Below are positions 28,412 to 38,343 of a stretch of DNA of 64,000 nt, in pieces. The DNA lies in assembly GCA_016720145.1 (NCBI GenBank), contig JADJXV010000006.1:186001-250000 (forward strand), given 5' to 3'. Origin of the DNA: Ignavibacteria bacterium. Its GTDB lineage: Bacteria > Bacteroidota > Ignavibacteria > Kapaibacteriales > UBA961. The position numbers were made by a program, and so were the translations under genes. The notes beneath the pieces were generated by a model. It was given only the letters and a program-made list of their open reading frames with translations, was not told the DNA's origin and made no database searches. The stretch's first letter is position 1; each line of letters opens with the position of its first letter.

Positions 28412-29239
28412 TTAATTGTCTTCATGATTCACCACATGAATGCTATCTCCTGTATGGAGAACCCCCGATTTTACTTTATGAGCAAAGTACGACCCGAACA
28501 TCACATTCCCCTTACCATCTCGCCTAAACGTAGATAATGTCGTCAGTGGCTCTTTACTCGATTCAGATGTTTGCTGATTAATAGTTGTGACAGTGCATCG
28601 TGAACATTTTTTTCCGAAAAGTAAAGTATTTTCATTGATTACAATTTCACGCCAAGTATCTTCTTCAAAAGCAGATTGGACATTAGTCAGGATAATATTT
28701 GCCCGAAATCTATCACCTAAAATTGGCGTGACAAGCTGTGAATTAAGATCACTAAGTGATGCAGTAGATAGTAGTAATAGAGGATGTGAATCCGAAAAAT
28801 TCACTTGATGACCTTCATTTACTAAATGTCCGGATGATACATCACGGCGATAAGTATCAGCTCTTCGAACAAGCCGGCATTTTTTGCCTATGACTGCTCC
28901 AAAAAATTCAGATGCTGCATCACCCTCATCCGACACATCAAGTGGTGGTGAATTAAATACGGAAGTAGTTGTAATTGTTGTTTCTTCCGACTGTAATGGA
29001 ATCCCGATATTCCCCACTCCAGAATACTCCAGTTTCAAAAATTCTTGATCTATAGACGGCAGTACACGTGCCAAAGACGGACATTCACGTTGGGTGAGGA
29101 ATGTTCCTGTATCATCAAGAAGCAGCCAGCGGCGATCATTTTCGAATCCATATTCATCCAATTTCACCTCTGACAAGGAAATACTTCCACACGATTTGAT
29201 CGGATAGATATGGAGCGATTGGATAGTTGGAATTGACAT
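28412..29239 (-). CDS. MOSC-domain molybdenum-cofactor protein (YcbX/mARC-like)
   Basis: 275 residues. MOSC N-terminal beta-barrel (about 5-120: LHIYPIKSCGSISLSEVKLDEYGFENDRRW) plus MOSC domain (about 130-270) with the conserved Cys in LLFGKKCSRCTVTTINQ, the likely Mo ligand, and RDGKGNVMFGSYF near the end. The family includes YcbX and mARC, which reduce N-hydroxylated compounds with electrons from a partner. There is no C-terminal ferredoxin domain here, so a separate electron donor is needed. It follows the E1 dehydrogenase gene on the same strand with a 16-base gap, so the two are probably co-transcribed, without an obvious functional tie. Confidence 0.9.
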   Translation of the reverse strand: MSIPTIQSLHIYPIKSCGSISLSEVKLDEYGFENDRRWLLLDDTGTFLTQRECPSLARVLPSIDQEFLKLEYSGVGNIGIPLQSEETTITTTSVFNSPPLDVSDEGDAASEFFGAVIGKKCRLVRRADTYRRDVSSGHLVNEGHQVNFSDSHPLLLLSTASLSDLNSQLVTPILGDRFRANIILTNVQSAFEEDTWREIVINENTLLFGKKCSRCTVTTINQQTSESSKEPLTTLSTFRRDGKGNVMFGSYFAHKVKSGVLHTGDSIHVVNHEDN

Positions 29240-29255
29240 AGAGTGAGTAGAATAT

Positions 29256-31745
29256 TTACCTGTAAAATATCGGAAATTTTGACGGATCTACTTCATGCAT
29301 GATATCATAGACACACTCAAAGACATGTTCAGCCTCGGGCTTCGAAAAGTAATTGCCATCCGTACCATACGCAGGACGATGTGGTTTGGCTGATAACGTA
29401 CGAGGCTGGGAATCCAAGTACTTATAGCCGCCTTGCACTTCGAGCACTTCTCGCATCATATAGGCAGATGCTCCTCCGGGAACGTCTTCATCGAGAAATA
29501 CAATCCGATTCGTACGCTTTAATGATTCGACAATTGAACTATGAATATCAAACGGCAGTAACGTCTGCACATCAATTACCTCGACAGAAATTCCTGTCTT
29601 TGCAAGCAGCTCCGCGGCGTCTAGTACAATTTTACAACTCGCTCCATAGGTTACAATCGTGATATCTGTGCCTGAACGAAGTATTTCCGGCATACCGAGT
29701 GGAACAGTATATTCACCAACATTTACAGGCAATTTTTCTTTAAGTCTGTATCCATTAAGCACTTCGACTACGAGTGCGGGTTCATCTGCTTCGAGAAGTA
29801 AATTATACATCCCCGCTGCCTGTGTCATATTTCTCGGTACACAGACATGAATGCCTCTGACGAGATTAATAATTCCGGACATCGGGCTTCCGCTGTGCCA
29901 CACACCTTCGAGTCGGTGACCGCGTGTACGGATGATGACCGGCGCTTTTTGTCCGCCTTTTGTGCGCCATTGGACCGTCGCCAGATCGTCCGACATAATC
30001 TGGAGCGGATACAACAGATAATCTAAATATTGGATCTCAACTATCGGACGTAATCCACGCATTGCCATGCCGATTGCTTGACCCATAATCGTCACTTCAC
30101 GGATACCGGTGTCTGACACTCGGAGCTCACCATGCTTGGCTTGAAGTCCGGCAAAACCCTGATTAACATCACCAATTTTACCGACATCTTCGCCAAAAGC
30201 AATTACTCGAGGGTCTCTGGTAAGTGCTGCGTCAAAACATGCATTCATTACTTCAGAACCGTTAATAATAGGCGATTCATCATTATAGATTGCAGGTGTG
30301 TGTCGTATTTTAAGTGCAGAAGACTCAGATTCACTATGTAAAAACGAAGCGTATCGATCTGCTGCAAGTGTCTCTTGATGTAATTTCCAACCAACAAGAT
30401 TCTGGACTGCCGGTATATTTTCATTGCGAGTAAGTAGTAATACACGATGAATTGCACTCATATAATCCTTGCGGAAAGGTTCGCGTATTGCACACAATTC
30501 TTGCTTAATCACTTGAATTTCCTGTTGATTATGAGATGCTAACGCAATCGCATCCATCATTGCCGATACTTCGTGAATTTCACTAATAATCGGCTGAATA
30601 TACGCCTGCCATGCTTCATCTTTCCACGATTTGACGAGGGCTATATCTTCTGATTCTAATTTGTCAAGTTCATCAGATGTTGCAAACTTCTGAGCAATTA
30701 TCCATTGACGTAAATGAGTAATTGCATCATAATCAGACTCCCATTGCAGGCGTTCTTTCGATTTATAACGTTCATGACTGCCGGAGGTTGAGTGCCCTTG
30801 TGGTTGTGTCACTTCAATTACATGAATCAGCTGCGGTACATGTTCTGTGCGGGCAACTTCCGTAGCTCTTTGATATGTCTCGACTAACGTAGGATAATCC
30901 CACGCTTTGACAACATGAATATCATAGCCATCCGTACTTCCCGGCTTGCGTTGGAATCCACTCAATACTTCGTTGATGCTATTCTTGGTCATCTGGAGTT
31001 CATTCGACACTGAAATACCGTATCCATCATCCCATACTGAAATGACAGCCGGTGAACGTAGAACGCCGATTGCATTGACAGCTTCCCAAAACATTCCCTC
31101 CGCCGCACTTGCATTGCCGATTGTTCCAAATGCTACTTCATTTCCATTCTGTGAGAATTGTGTGAATTCTTTCAATTCTTCAATTGATCGATACAATCGT
31201 GAAGCATACGCAAGTCCAACTAATCGAGGCATTTGCGACGCTGTCGGCGACACATCTGCTGATGAATTATACTGCACCATGAGATCCTTCCAGCTACCAT
31301 CAGAATTCAGACTCCGCGTACCAAAATGTCCGTTCATCGAGCGTCCGGCTGAGGAGGGCTCAGCTTCGACGTCTGCATGAGCGTACATTTGTGCGAAAAA
31401 TTCACGGACATTGGACATACCGAGTGCGAACATAAAAGTCTGATCCCTGTAATATCCCGAACGGAAATCTCCCTTTTTAAATGCGCGTGCCATAGCAAGC
31501 TGTGGTACTTCTTTCCCATCGCCAAAGATTCCGAATTTTGCTTTTCCGGTAAGGACCTCTCGGCGACCAAGCAAGCTCGCCTGACGACTTTGGAAAGCAA
31601 TACGGTAATCTCGCAACACTTCCTCTTTATTCCATTGTGTAGATGTAGTTAGAGATGTTGTATGTTTTTTTTGAGATGGAGTTCCATTGGTCGAAGTACG
31701 GGTAGGAGCTGACTTTTTCTGTGCTGCAGTGGAGGTTTTAGCCAT
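29256..31745 (-). CDS. Fused alpha-beta E1 component of a 2-oxoacid dehydrogenase
   Basis: 829 residues. After a Thr/Ser/Lys-rich tail (1-38), residues about 45-400 are the E1 alpha half with the thiamine-diphosphate region FGTIGNASAAEGMFWEAVNA and VISVWDDGYGISV; residues about 490-829 are the E1 beta half (IAFGEDVGKIGDVNQGFAGL, ETIMGQAIGMAMRGLRPIVE, FLDEDVPGGASAYM). The fused form is common in Bacteroidota-like genomes and is usually named pyruvate or branched-chain 2-oxoacid dehydrogenase E1. It decarboxylates the 2-oxoacid and passes the acyl group to a lipoyl E2. Substrate cannot be fixed, and E2/E3 genes are not in the window. Confidence 0.9.
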   Translation of the reverse strand: MAKTSTAAQKKSAPTRTSTNGTPSQKKHTTSLTTSTQWNKEEVLRDYRIAFQSRQASLLGRREVLTGKAKFGIFGDGKEVPQLAMARAFKKGDFRSGYYRDQTFMFALGMSNVREFFAQMYAHADVEAEPSSAGRSMNGHFGTRSLNSDGSWKDLMVQYNSSADVSPTASQMPRLVGLAYASRLYRSIEELKEFTQFSQNGNEVAFGTIGNASAAEGMFWEAVNAIGVLRSPAVISVWDDGYGISVSNELQMTKNSINEVLSGFQRKPGSTDGYDIHVVKAWDYPTLVETYQRATEVARTEHVPQLIHVIEVTQPQGHSTSGSHERYKSKERLQWESDYDAITHLRQWIIAQKFATSDELDKLESEDIALVKSWKDEAWQAYIQPIISEIHEVSAMMDAIALASHNQQEIQVIKQELCAIREPFRKDYMSAIHRVLLLTRNENIPAVQNLVGWKLHQETLAADRYASFLHSESESSALKIRHTPAIYNDESPIINGSEVMNACFDAALTRDPRVIAFGEDVGKIGDVNQGFAGLQAKHGELRVSDTGIREVTIMGQAIGMAMRGLRPIVEIQYLDYLLYPLQIMSDDLATVQWRTKGGQKAPVIIRTRGHRLEGVWHSGSPMSGIINLVRGIHVCVPRNMTQAAGMYNLLLEADEPALVVEVLNGYRLKEKLPVNVGEYTVPLGMPEILRSGTDITIVTYGASCKIVLDAAELLAKTGISVEVIDVQTLLPFDIHSSIVESLKRTNRIVFLDEDVPGGASAYMMREVLEVQGGYKYLDSQPRTLSAKPHRPAYGTDGNYFSKPEAEHVFECVYDIMHEVDPSKFPIFYR

Positions 31746-31951
31746 AAATTTTAATCGTTGAATTGCGGAGATAATACCTTATTCGGAGTGCAAAAATACT
31801 GCCATTCGTTGGCATGACCAAAGACGCTTAAATATTTATGTTGCTTGGTTTTGGAAGGTCGATACTTACTTTGTTATTAATCAAGGGTTTTCTTGTAATT
31901 TTACGATTGATATGTTTAAAATTTTACGAGCATTCGCTTTATTTACATGGC

Positions 31952-31958
31952 AAAGGAA
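31952..31958 (+). promoter_or_regulatory. Ribosome-binding site that fixes the PEGA lipoprotein start
   Basis: AAAGGAA six bases before the ATG at 31965. It lies inside the longer frame that begins at 31947, so the later start is preferred and gives a proper lipoprotein signal. Confidence 0.55.
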
Positions 31959-31964
31959 TTTAAT

Positions 31965-32999
31965 ATGTCAAATTATTATTACTTCAAGTGGATGTATCTT
32001 GTCATTACTGCTCTCTCCATTCAAAGCTGCGCCAGTATCTTGCGGTCATCATATCCTAATGAGATGTATATTGGTTCCGAGCCGGATGGAGCCAAAGTGT
32101 ATATAGACGGAAAGCTGCATGGAAAAACGCCTCTCAGAACATTTCTTCGACCACAAAAAAACTATGTCATTGAGCTATATAAGCCGGGATATTATCCTTT
32201 ACGGGAAACGATCAATTCATCAATCAGTTCGGGATGGCTATTACTCGATATTCTCAGTATTGGATATATTTTACCACCTATTGTTGATTCATATACCGGT
32301 GCTTGGTATCAACCGAAAGAAAATGTTTTTTTTCGTGAATTGAGCATATCAAACGATACAACACATATAAATTTCAAGACATTATCCGCATTCAGGCAGT
32401 TTAATGGTGATTCTATTACGGTTCCGGCTCAGTCTGTTAGCACAGATTCCTCACGATTACGCCCCGAACCATTTAATGCGTTTTTTGGTGTCGGCTATAG
32501 CTTCCCCTCTCCGTTTACATCTTCAGTTCCCATTTTACCATCCTCCATTGCCATCGGTGCCGGGTATAGATATTCTCCTTCCCTTTCTTTTGGGTTATTA
32601 CTCAGCACTTCCGGTTTAGGTAAAAATATCACTTATAGAACGTCGAATGTCGATTCATACACTAAGCAAAGAATCACTCCAAATATTACAAATATATCGG
32701 TAGATCTTCGCAAACGATTGTACAATTCTCCCTTATATGTTCTCGGTGGAGTAGGTCTTCATGTGGTCAGTAATGATGAGGTGAAATTACAATCTCCTGA
32801 ACAAAACACTTTACCTGATTTTAATGAAGTCGTAGGTGGAGCATCATTTGGAATGGGATTTTCATTTAAGGGAGGTGGATTCTGGACAGAAGCGCGATAT
32901 TCAATCGGTTTTAAGAAAATATATGTAGAGCCATATCAGCCATTTTCTTCAAATGTAGTGACATTGGTATTTGGCTATTACTTTGATGGGAAATATTGA
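31965..32999 (+). CDS. PEGA-domain lipoprotein with C-terminal beta-barrel
   Basis: 344 residues from 31965. Lipoprotein signal (MSNYYYFKWMYLVITALSIQSC, lipobox ending in Cys 22), then a PEGA domain (about 35-85: MYIGSEPDGAKVYIDGKLHGKTPLR, with the P-x-G-A-x-V-x-(I/V)-D-G pattern). A hydrophobic segment (about 90-115) follows. Residues about 165-344 alternate as outer-membrane strands (FFGVGYSFPSP, IAIGAGYRYSPSLSFGLLLS, GGASFGMGFSFKGGG) and end in FGYYFDGKY with an aromatic C-terminal strand. It is likely an outer-membrane protein. PEGA modules often mark surface-layer or membrane-associated proteins. Isolated gene; role unknown. Confidence 0.82.
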   Translation: MSNYYYFKWMYLVITALSIQSCASILRSSYPNEMYIGSEPDGAKVYIDGKLHGKTPLRTFLRPQKNYVIELYKPGYYPLRETINSSISSGWLLLDILSIGYILPPIVDSYTGAWYQPKENVFFRELSISNDTTHINFKTLSAFRQFNGDSITVPAQSVSTDSSRLRPEPFNAFFGVGYSFPSPFTSSVPILPSSIAIGAGYRYSPSLSFGLLLSTSGLGKNITYRTSNVDSYTKQRITPNITNISVDLRKRLYNSPLYVLGGVGLHVVSNDEVKLQSPEQNTLPDFNEVVGGASFGMGFSFKGGGFWTEARYSIGFKKIYVEPYQPFSSNVVTLVFGYYFDGKY

Positions 33000-33218
33000 T
33001 ATTTTCATACAGAATAAATGATGTACTTCTATTATTTCCTTTGAAAGTACGTAATCATTGACATGCAATACTTAGGGACAAAACTGTAGTAGAATTGATG
33101 GTTAAAATATCAATAACCTTATTAATTTCTGAAACATAGATCCTTTCATAGAAAATTCACCACGCTGTAGAATGTGATAGATGGAGACATAAGTCTGATT
33201 CCAAAATCAACAATGTAA

Positions 33219-34205
33219 TTACTCTTGAAATAGCATTTTTGCTCTAAGCAGATGTGAAGTATCATAGACCTTCAATAAATACACTCCACGTTCAAGACTA
33301 AATCGTACACTTTCGCCATTCTGACAATCTACTTTATGAAGTTTTTCACCAAGAAATGAATAGATTTCAGCGGAGTAATTCCCCCTTACATTGTCAATCA
33401 TCCATGTTTCGCTATCTCTTGTGATAGATACAAGATTATTATTCTCATACTCTTGCACTGATAGAGGTATTTCAACATTGACAACGGTACCATCATGGAA
33501 AGCCGCATAAATTCCGAGAGGTTTCCCACCGGTATTGACATTAGGTTCTGCAAATCCCGAAAAAAACACTACAATCGCTCGACCTCCAAAAACTGATAAA
33601 TCCACTCCGAATGACTTCACTATTTCTCGAGTGACAGGTGCAAGAAGCAGGAACTCATACATCGTCGGTGGCATGATGATCGCAGTAGGTGTAGCCCCTC
33701 CGAATCCCATACTTGGCAAGAGAGGCGCGACATCTCGTGCTATGAGATCCGTCGTCGCTAAATCAGTACACCCGTCAGCAATTTTCACCGCTATCTCATC
33801 ATTTGGTAATGGCTTCGTTGATATATTTTCAAGTATTGTCCAGTTGAGTCGGATCGATTTTCCGTCTGGATTTGGAAGGTAAATAGTCGTATCTACCACA
33901 CCATGCAACAAAAATGAAGTCGCGATTCCCTCTTCAGGCAAGTAGTTCATCGATAATAACGTGTCAACACTTTCTGCCCTCGTCACAGCTATATGAAAAG
34001 CACTATCCGAGGACATCGGGAAAAATGGAGTCGCTGTACGAAATTTCATTTTCCCAAGAATTTTCTCGCCATTCACATATAAATCTATCAATCCAAGAGA
34101 GGTATCTGCAGAATTGTGGATTATCTGGATGATACCGGGTTCTCGCGCATTGAGCTCGTACAACGAGAAGATTGCAATAATTATAACTATTATATTTTTT
34201 AGCAT
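33219..34205 (-). CDS. DUF4397-like secreted protein with T9SS-type C-terminus
   Basis: 328 residues. Signal peptide at about 1-20 (MLKNIIVIIIAIFSLYELNA). The mature part opens with a DUF4397-like strand pattern (IIQIIHNSADTSLGLIDLYVNGEKI) and has a second repeat of that fold around residues 150-240 (FGGRAIVVFFSGFAEPNVN). The last 75 residues resemble a T9SS sorting domain (YSAEIYSFLGEKLHKVDC ... LERGVYLLKVYDTSHLLRAKMLFQE). Surface or secreted location is inferred. No enzyme motif is seen. Long gaps on both sides make it a single-gene unit. Confidence 0.78.
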   Translation of the reverse strand: MLKNIIVIIIAIFSLYELNAREPGIIQIIHNSADTSLGLIDLYVNGEKILGKMKFRTATPFFPMSSDSAFHIAVTRAESVDTLLSMNYLPEEGIATSFLLHGVVDTTIYLPNPDGKSIRLNWTILENISTKPLPNDEIAVKIADGCTDLATTDLIARDVAPLLPSMGFGGATPTAIIMPPTMYEFLLLAPVTREIVKSFGVDLSVFGGRAIVVFFSGFAEPNVNTGGKPLGIYAAFHDGTVVNVEIPLSVQEYENNNLVSITRDSETWMIDNVRGNYSAEIYSFLGEKLHKVDCQNGESVRFSLERGVYLLKVYDTSHLLRAKMLFQE

Positions 34206-34305
34206 AGTATATTCAAATCATCATTGGAACTGTTCTCAAAATCACACTGAACTACCTACGATTCTTCGGTTGTTTCGTCTAGATGTTTTTGTAGTTTTTC
34301 GCTGA

Positions 34306-35322
34306 TCATATAAATTCTCCAAAAATATTCAGTTTCTCGGCGATTTCTTCCGGCGATGGCAGAAGTCCTTTCAGATGTTCGGGTAACGTACTTGTCGTAG
34401 AATACGGTGCTACTCATATCGGCTCGTTCACGTTACGCAAGGTATATTCCACAAATGCGCGATTTTTCTCACGGCAAATTATAATACCAATAGATGTATT
34501 TTCATCAGGTAGCTTTACGCGGTCATTCAAAACAGATAGATAAAACTGCATTTTTCCGGCATATTCCGGTTTAAATTTACCTGTTTTTAGTTCAATTGCT
34601 ATTAAAGATCGCAATGCTCGGTGATACAGCAATAGGTCAATAAAAAACTCTTCGTCTTCGATTTCCACACGATATTGCTGACCGATAAACGTAAAATGAC
34701 CGCCCATTTCCACCAAGAAACGTTGGATTTTTGCCACTAATGCATGCTCTAATTCCCTCTCGGAATAATCACCTTCCAATTCCAGGAAGTCGAAAGTATA
34801 ATCATCTTTTACAGTAAAAACAGAACGTTTTTGATGAGTATTATCCAGTGTTTTCTCGAAATTCGTTTGATTTATCAGGAATTTTTGGTACGATTTGCTT
34901 CTAAGATTATCCTGTAAAACTCGCTTCGACCAACAATATTTAACGGTAGCTTTCAAATAATATTCACGCTCAAGATCATCAGAACACTGCTCTACAATCA
35001 ATATGTTATGCGACCATGAAATTTCTCGCACCAGTGGTGCGAGTTTTTCGTTAGTCTCGTATTGGGAGTAAAAATTCTTCATTCTCCATATATTCGCCGC
35101 CGAAAAACCTTTGATTCCAGGAAATTCCTGTTGAATATCTTTGGCTAAAGATTCGACAACTGAAGCACCCCAGCCCTCGCGGCTTTGGCGGTCGGTAATT
35201 GAGTGTCCTATGTCCCAATACAATAGTACTAATTCAGTGTTTGCAGCCCGAAGAGCATTGTATTGCGCAGAACGGATTCTCGCCTTTATCTCGCTGAAAA
35301 ATGTTGAATAGAGTTCGTTCAT
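34306..35322 (-). CDS. YhcG-family PD-(D/E)XK nuclease (in-frame stop near C-terminus)
   Basis: N-terminal DUF1016 part (about 1-130: LLYWDIGHSITDRQSREGWGASVVESLAKDI) and C-terminal PD-(D/E)XK nuclease fold (about 150-300) with Asp in EFFIDLLLYHR and Glu-Leu-Lys in LIAIELKTGKF. The frame as written stops at 34414 after LRNVNEPI, 302 residues. Reading through that single TGA continues in the same frame with VAPYSTTSTLPEHLKGLLPS.PEEIAEKL, the normal YhcG tail, to a TGA at 34306, giving about 338 residues, the family length. The expected residue at the stop is Gly (GGA), so one G-to-T change explains it. Family members are linked to phage defence or RNA/DNA processing; no system partner is nearby. 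Confidence 0.82.
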
Positions 35323-35856
35323 TGGTTTCTCCTATTTATGTGGTGGAATTGTTTGACAATTTATAATACTACTAATTACATTCTATTTCTCTTAGTAAAT
35401 AATGTCAATTATTCTATGATTTAGTACCATCTCTGCTATTGGGATACAAAGCTACAAGAGGGAAATTGTGATATTCTGCAACAGCTTCATTTATAGTAAA
35501 TTATAAAGCACGGTTGCTTTCATACTTGTATCTTGGTTTAATGTATCATAGAGTTTTGATTTTATTCGAGGTTCGTTATATAGTTTGTTTTGAATGGTAT
35601 AATCATAATTTTCCGAACAAAAATACAAGTTTTGATGCATGGAAAAATGGAGTAAATATCATAGAGTGGAATATTGAGAAATTTAATTTTATTCTGTATG
35701 TACTTTGATGAATTTGTAATCACAAAGTCCAGTTTGTTCTGACACCCGGATGACTAATTTGATAGAATGAATCGCGTTAAAGGTAGAAGCATATTGGTAC
35801 AAAAAAAAAGCCCTACTTTGAAGAAAGTAGAGCTTTATTATATCGAACTGACAATT
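35323..35856. other. Intergenic region, terminator at its right end
   Basis: 534 AT-rich bases. It must hold the promoter of the YhcG gene and ends with the pyrophosphatase terminator (35801-35836). A 64-codon frame in the middle (35514-35708, +) has biased aromatic composition and no ribosome-binding site and is not taken as a gene. Confidence 0.5.
35801..35836 (-). terminator. Intrinsic terminator of hppA
   Basis: On the minus strand: AAAGCTCTACTTT, loop CTTC, AAAGTAGGGCTTT with one wobble pair, then an unbroken run of T. It starts about 20 bases after the hppA stop. Confidence 0.88.
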
Positions 35857-38004
35857 TTATTTGAATACTTTAATCAACCATCCGCCATTATTCATAAAGA
35901 ATGGAACGAATACAAGCGATATAATTGCCATGAGTTTAATTAAAATGTTAAGTGATGGTCCTGATGTATCTTTGAATGGATCGCCGACAGTATCACCAAC
36001 GACAGCCGCTTTGTGTGTGTCCGACCCTTTACCGCCGAGCTGACCTGTCTCGATATACTTCTTTGCGTTGTCCCAGGCACCACCGGAATTCGCCATCGAA
36101 ATCGCAAGCATCACACCGACGATGAGCGCGCCGATGAGCATTCCTGCAAGCATTTGTACACCGAATAAAAAGCCCACGATTAGCGGTGAACCAATCACCA
36201 AAATACCGGGAGCGATCATTTCGCGAAGAGAGGCTTTGGTTGAGATATCTACGCATGTTGCATAGTCAGGACGTCCTGTGCCTTCAAGAATCCCCGGGAT
36301 CGTTCGGAACTGACGGCGAACTTCCTCGATCATATCGAAAGCTGCCTTGCCAACCGAACGCATGGTCATCGCAGAAAATGCAAATGGAAGAGAAGCACCG
36401 ACGAATAATCCTGCCATTACCTCAGGATTCAACATGTTGATTTCAGGCAAATTAGCGCGTGTGAGGAATGCAGCTGTGAGTGCAAGAGACGTGAGAGCAG
36501 CTGAACCAATCGCGAATCCTTTTCCAATCGCTGCTGTAGTATTACCTGCTGCATCAAGCGCATCAGTTCGCTTACGAATATCTTTGCCCATACCGGCCAT
36601 TTCTGCTATTCCACCGGCGTTATCAGATACAGGACCGTAAGCATCGATCGTGAGACCGACGGCAATCGTACCGAGCATACCGATAGCAGCCATTGCGATA
36701 CCGTACATACCTGCATAACTGAATCCAATTACTACGGTTACAGCCATGAGAAGCATTGGTACGACTGAACTGTTGTACCCAAGCGATAAACCGTAAATTA
36801 TATTGGTCGCTGCACCTGTTTTGGAAGCATCCGCTACTTCACGAACAGGTTTGAAACGGTGGGAAGTGAAATATTCAGTGACGAGTCCTATGAGCAAACC
36901 TGAAATCAATCCCGCTGCCAGGCAAATAAACACACCGGTATTGGTGAACATTTGAGTGCCGATCATATAATTAGCAGGGATCATTTCCATCGTCGGGAAA
37001 TACAAGCCGACTAGCATGAGGAACGTAGATAATACCAGAGCTGTCTTCAAAGCGCCTTCGACTTTTTCTTCTGTTTTTGGTCTAATAAAAAAGAGAGAAA
37101 TCAAGCTCGCAACTATACCAACACCACTGACTAACAGCGGAAAGAGCAATGCCGATAATCGTACATTTCCCTCTGGGAGTAACGCAAAAGCAGATGCGCC
37201 AATCACCATAGCTGCACAAGTACTTTCGGCGACCGAACCAAATAAATCGGCACCCATTCCCGCGATATCACCCACATTATCACCCACATTATCCGCAATA
37301 ACTGCCGGATTACGTGGATCGTCTTCGGGAATACCGGCTTCGACTTTTCCAACTAAATCAGCACCGACATCGGCTGCTTTGGTATAAATACCGCCGCCAA
37401 CACGAGCAAATAAAGCGACGGACGAACCTCCAAGTGCGAATCCAGATAAGATTTCCATAAGAATTGGTTTTTCAATGCCTGGAAGCATTGTATCAAGTCC
37501 TAAATACACAAGCATGAGTCCGATAATTGCGAGACCGGTGAGTCCGAACCCCATCACGACACCTGACTTAAAAGCTACACCGAAAGATTCTGCAAGAGAA
37601 ATTCGAGCTGCGGCTGCCGTGCGAACATTACCCTTTGTTGCAATCTTCATACCGACATACCCTGCAATTACAGAAGTAGCAGCACCTATGAGGAAGCTCA
37701 CAGCTGAATAAATTCCCATCGGAACAGGTGAATGAGGGTCATTGACTGTGAGTGCAATGATAATTGCAAATATTACCATAAATAACGCTAATATGCGATA
37801 TTCACGTTTCAGGAAAGCCATTGCGCCTTCGGCAATTGCACCGGAAATTTCCTTGAGTTTTGCCACTTCCTGCGGTGATTCTGCACCTTGTTCAATCGAA
37901 ATCGAGCTAACCATCCGCGAATACATAAATGCCACAATCAATGACAATGTACCCAAGCCAAGTATTAACCAAATAACCATATAATTTGTAAAATAATGAA
38001 ACAA
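35857..38004 (-). CDS. hppA: Membrane-bound ion-pumping pyrophosphatase, K+-dependent type
   Basis: Up to 715 residues and about 16 membrane helices; it splits pyrophosphate and pumps H+ or Na+ out of the cytosol. The substrate-binding acidic motifs are clear: TKAADVGADLVGKVE, DDPRNPAVIADNVGDNVGD, and near the C-terminus GDTVGDPFKDTSGPSLNILIKL. In DAAGNTTAAIGKGFAIGSAALT the Ala after GNTTA, in place of the Lys of K+-independent enzymes, is the known determinant of K+ dependence. The ATG at 37980 (MVIWLILG) may be the true start, since the eight residues before it are not typical. Pumped ion is undecided. Single-gene unit with its own terminator. Confidence 0.95.
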   Translation of the reverse strand: MFHYFTNYMVIWLILGLGTLSLIVAFMYSRMVSSISIEQGAESPQEVAKLKEISGAIAEGAMAFLKREYRILALFMVIFAIIIALTVNDPHSPVPMGIYSAVSFLIGAATSVIAGYVGMKIATKGNVRTAAAARISLAESFGVAFKSGVVMGFGLTGLAIIGLMLVYLGLDTMLPGIEKPILMEILSGFALGGSSVALFARVGGGIYTKAADVGADLVGKVEAGIPEDDPRNPAVIADNVGDNVGDIAGMGADLFGSVAESTCAAMVIGASAFALLPEGNVRLSALLFPLLVSGVGIVASLISLFFIRPKTEEKVEGALKTALVLSTFLMLVGLYFPTMEMIPANYMIGTQMFTNTGVFICLAAGLISGLLIGLVTEYFTSHRFKPVREVADASKTGAATNIIYGLSLGYNSSVVPMLLMAVTVVIGFSYAGMYGIAMAAIGMLGTIAVGLTIDAYGPVSDNAGGIAEMAGMGKDIRKRTDALDAAGNTTAAIGKGFAIGSAALTSLALTAAFLTRANLPEINMLNPEVMAGLFVGASLPFAFSAMTMRSVGKAAFDMIEEVRRQFRTIPGILEGTGRPDYATCVDISTKASLREMIAPGILVIGSPLIVGFLFGVQMLAGMLIGALIVGVMLAISMANSGGAWDNAKKYIETGQLGGKGSDTHKAAVVGDTVGDPFKDTSGPSLNILIKLMAIISLVFVPFFMNNGGWLIKVFK

Positions 38005-38187
38005 TACTATTATAATTTTAAATGTCAGGTAGAACTCTTATTTGCCATGATTTGCATGAAATACTTCGAAGTAATCTATCAAGCATTTCTCAACAACCAA
38101 AGAATTCTATTTGTTTGTTGGCGAGTTTCGCCTTATTTTCGCGCTCCGAAATTTGAAACCCTTCAAATTTTGTCAAATTTTGACGTT

Positions 38188-38261
38188 GAATCCTTAGCTC
38201 AGTTGGTTAGAGCGTTACGTTGACATCGTAAAGGTCACTGGTTCGAGTCCAGTAGGGTTCA
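38188..38261 (+). tRNA. tRNA-Val (anticodon GAC)
   Basis: 74 bases fold as a cloverleaf: acceptor GAATCCT/AGGGTTC (one G-U pair), D-arm GCTC/GAGC, anticodon stem TTACG/CGTAA around loop TTGACAT (anticodon GAC), T-arm ACTGG-TTCGAGT-CCAGT, discriminator A. The 3' CCA is not fully encoded. It is followed directly by a terminator hairpin. Confidence 0.95.
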
Positions 38262-38277
38262 CAATCGTTCCGATAAA

Positions 38278-38317
38278 AAGAAGCTCCATACAAAATATGG
38301 AGCTTCTTTATTTTTTT
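38278..38317 (+). terminator. Terminator of tRNA-Val, possibly bidirectional
   Basis: 13-base perfect stem AAGAAGCTCCATA/TATGGAGCTTCTT with loop CAAAA (38278-38308), then TATTTTTTT on the plus strand. On the minus strand the stem is followed by TTTTTAT, so it can also end citrate synthase transcripts, whose stop is at 38344. Confidence 0.9.
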
Positions 38318-38343
38318 GGAAGGATCAAACGTAACGTCTGAGT

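Noticed and set aside
35514..35708. 64-codon plus-strand frame between YhcG and hppA
   Set aside because: Aromatic-rich AT-driven translation, no start signal, no conserved pattern.
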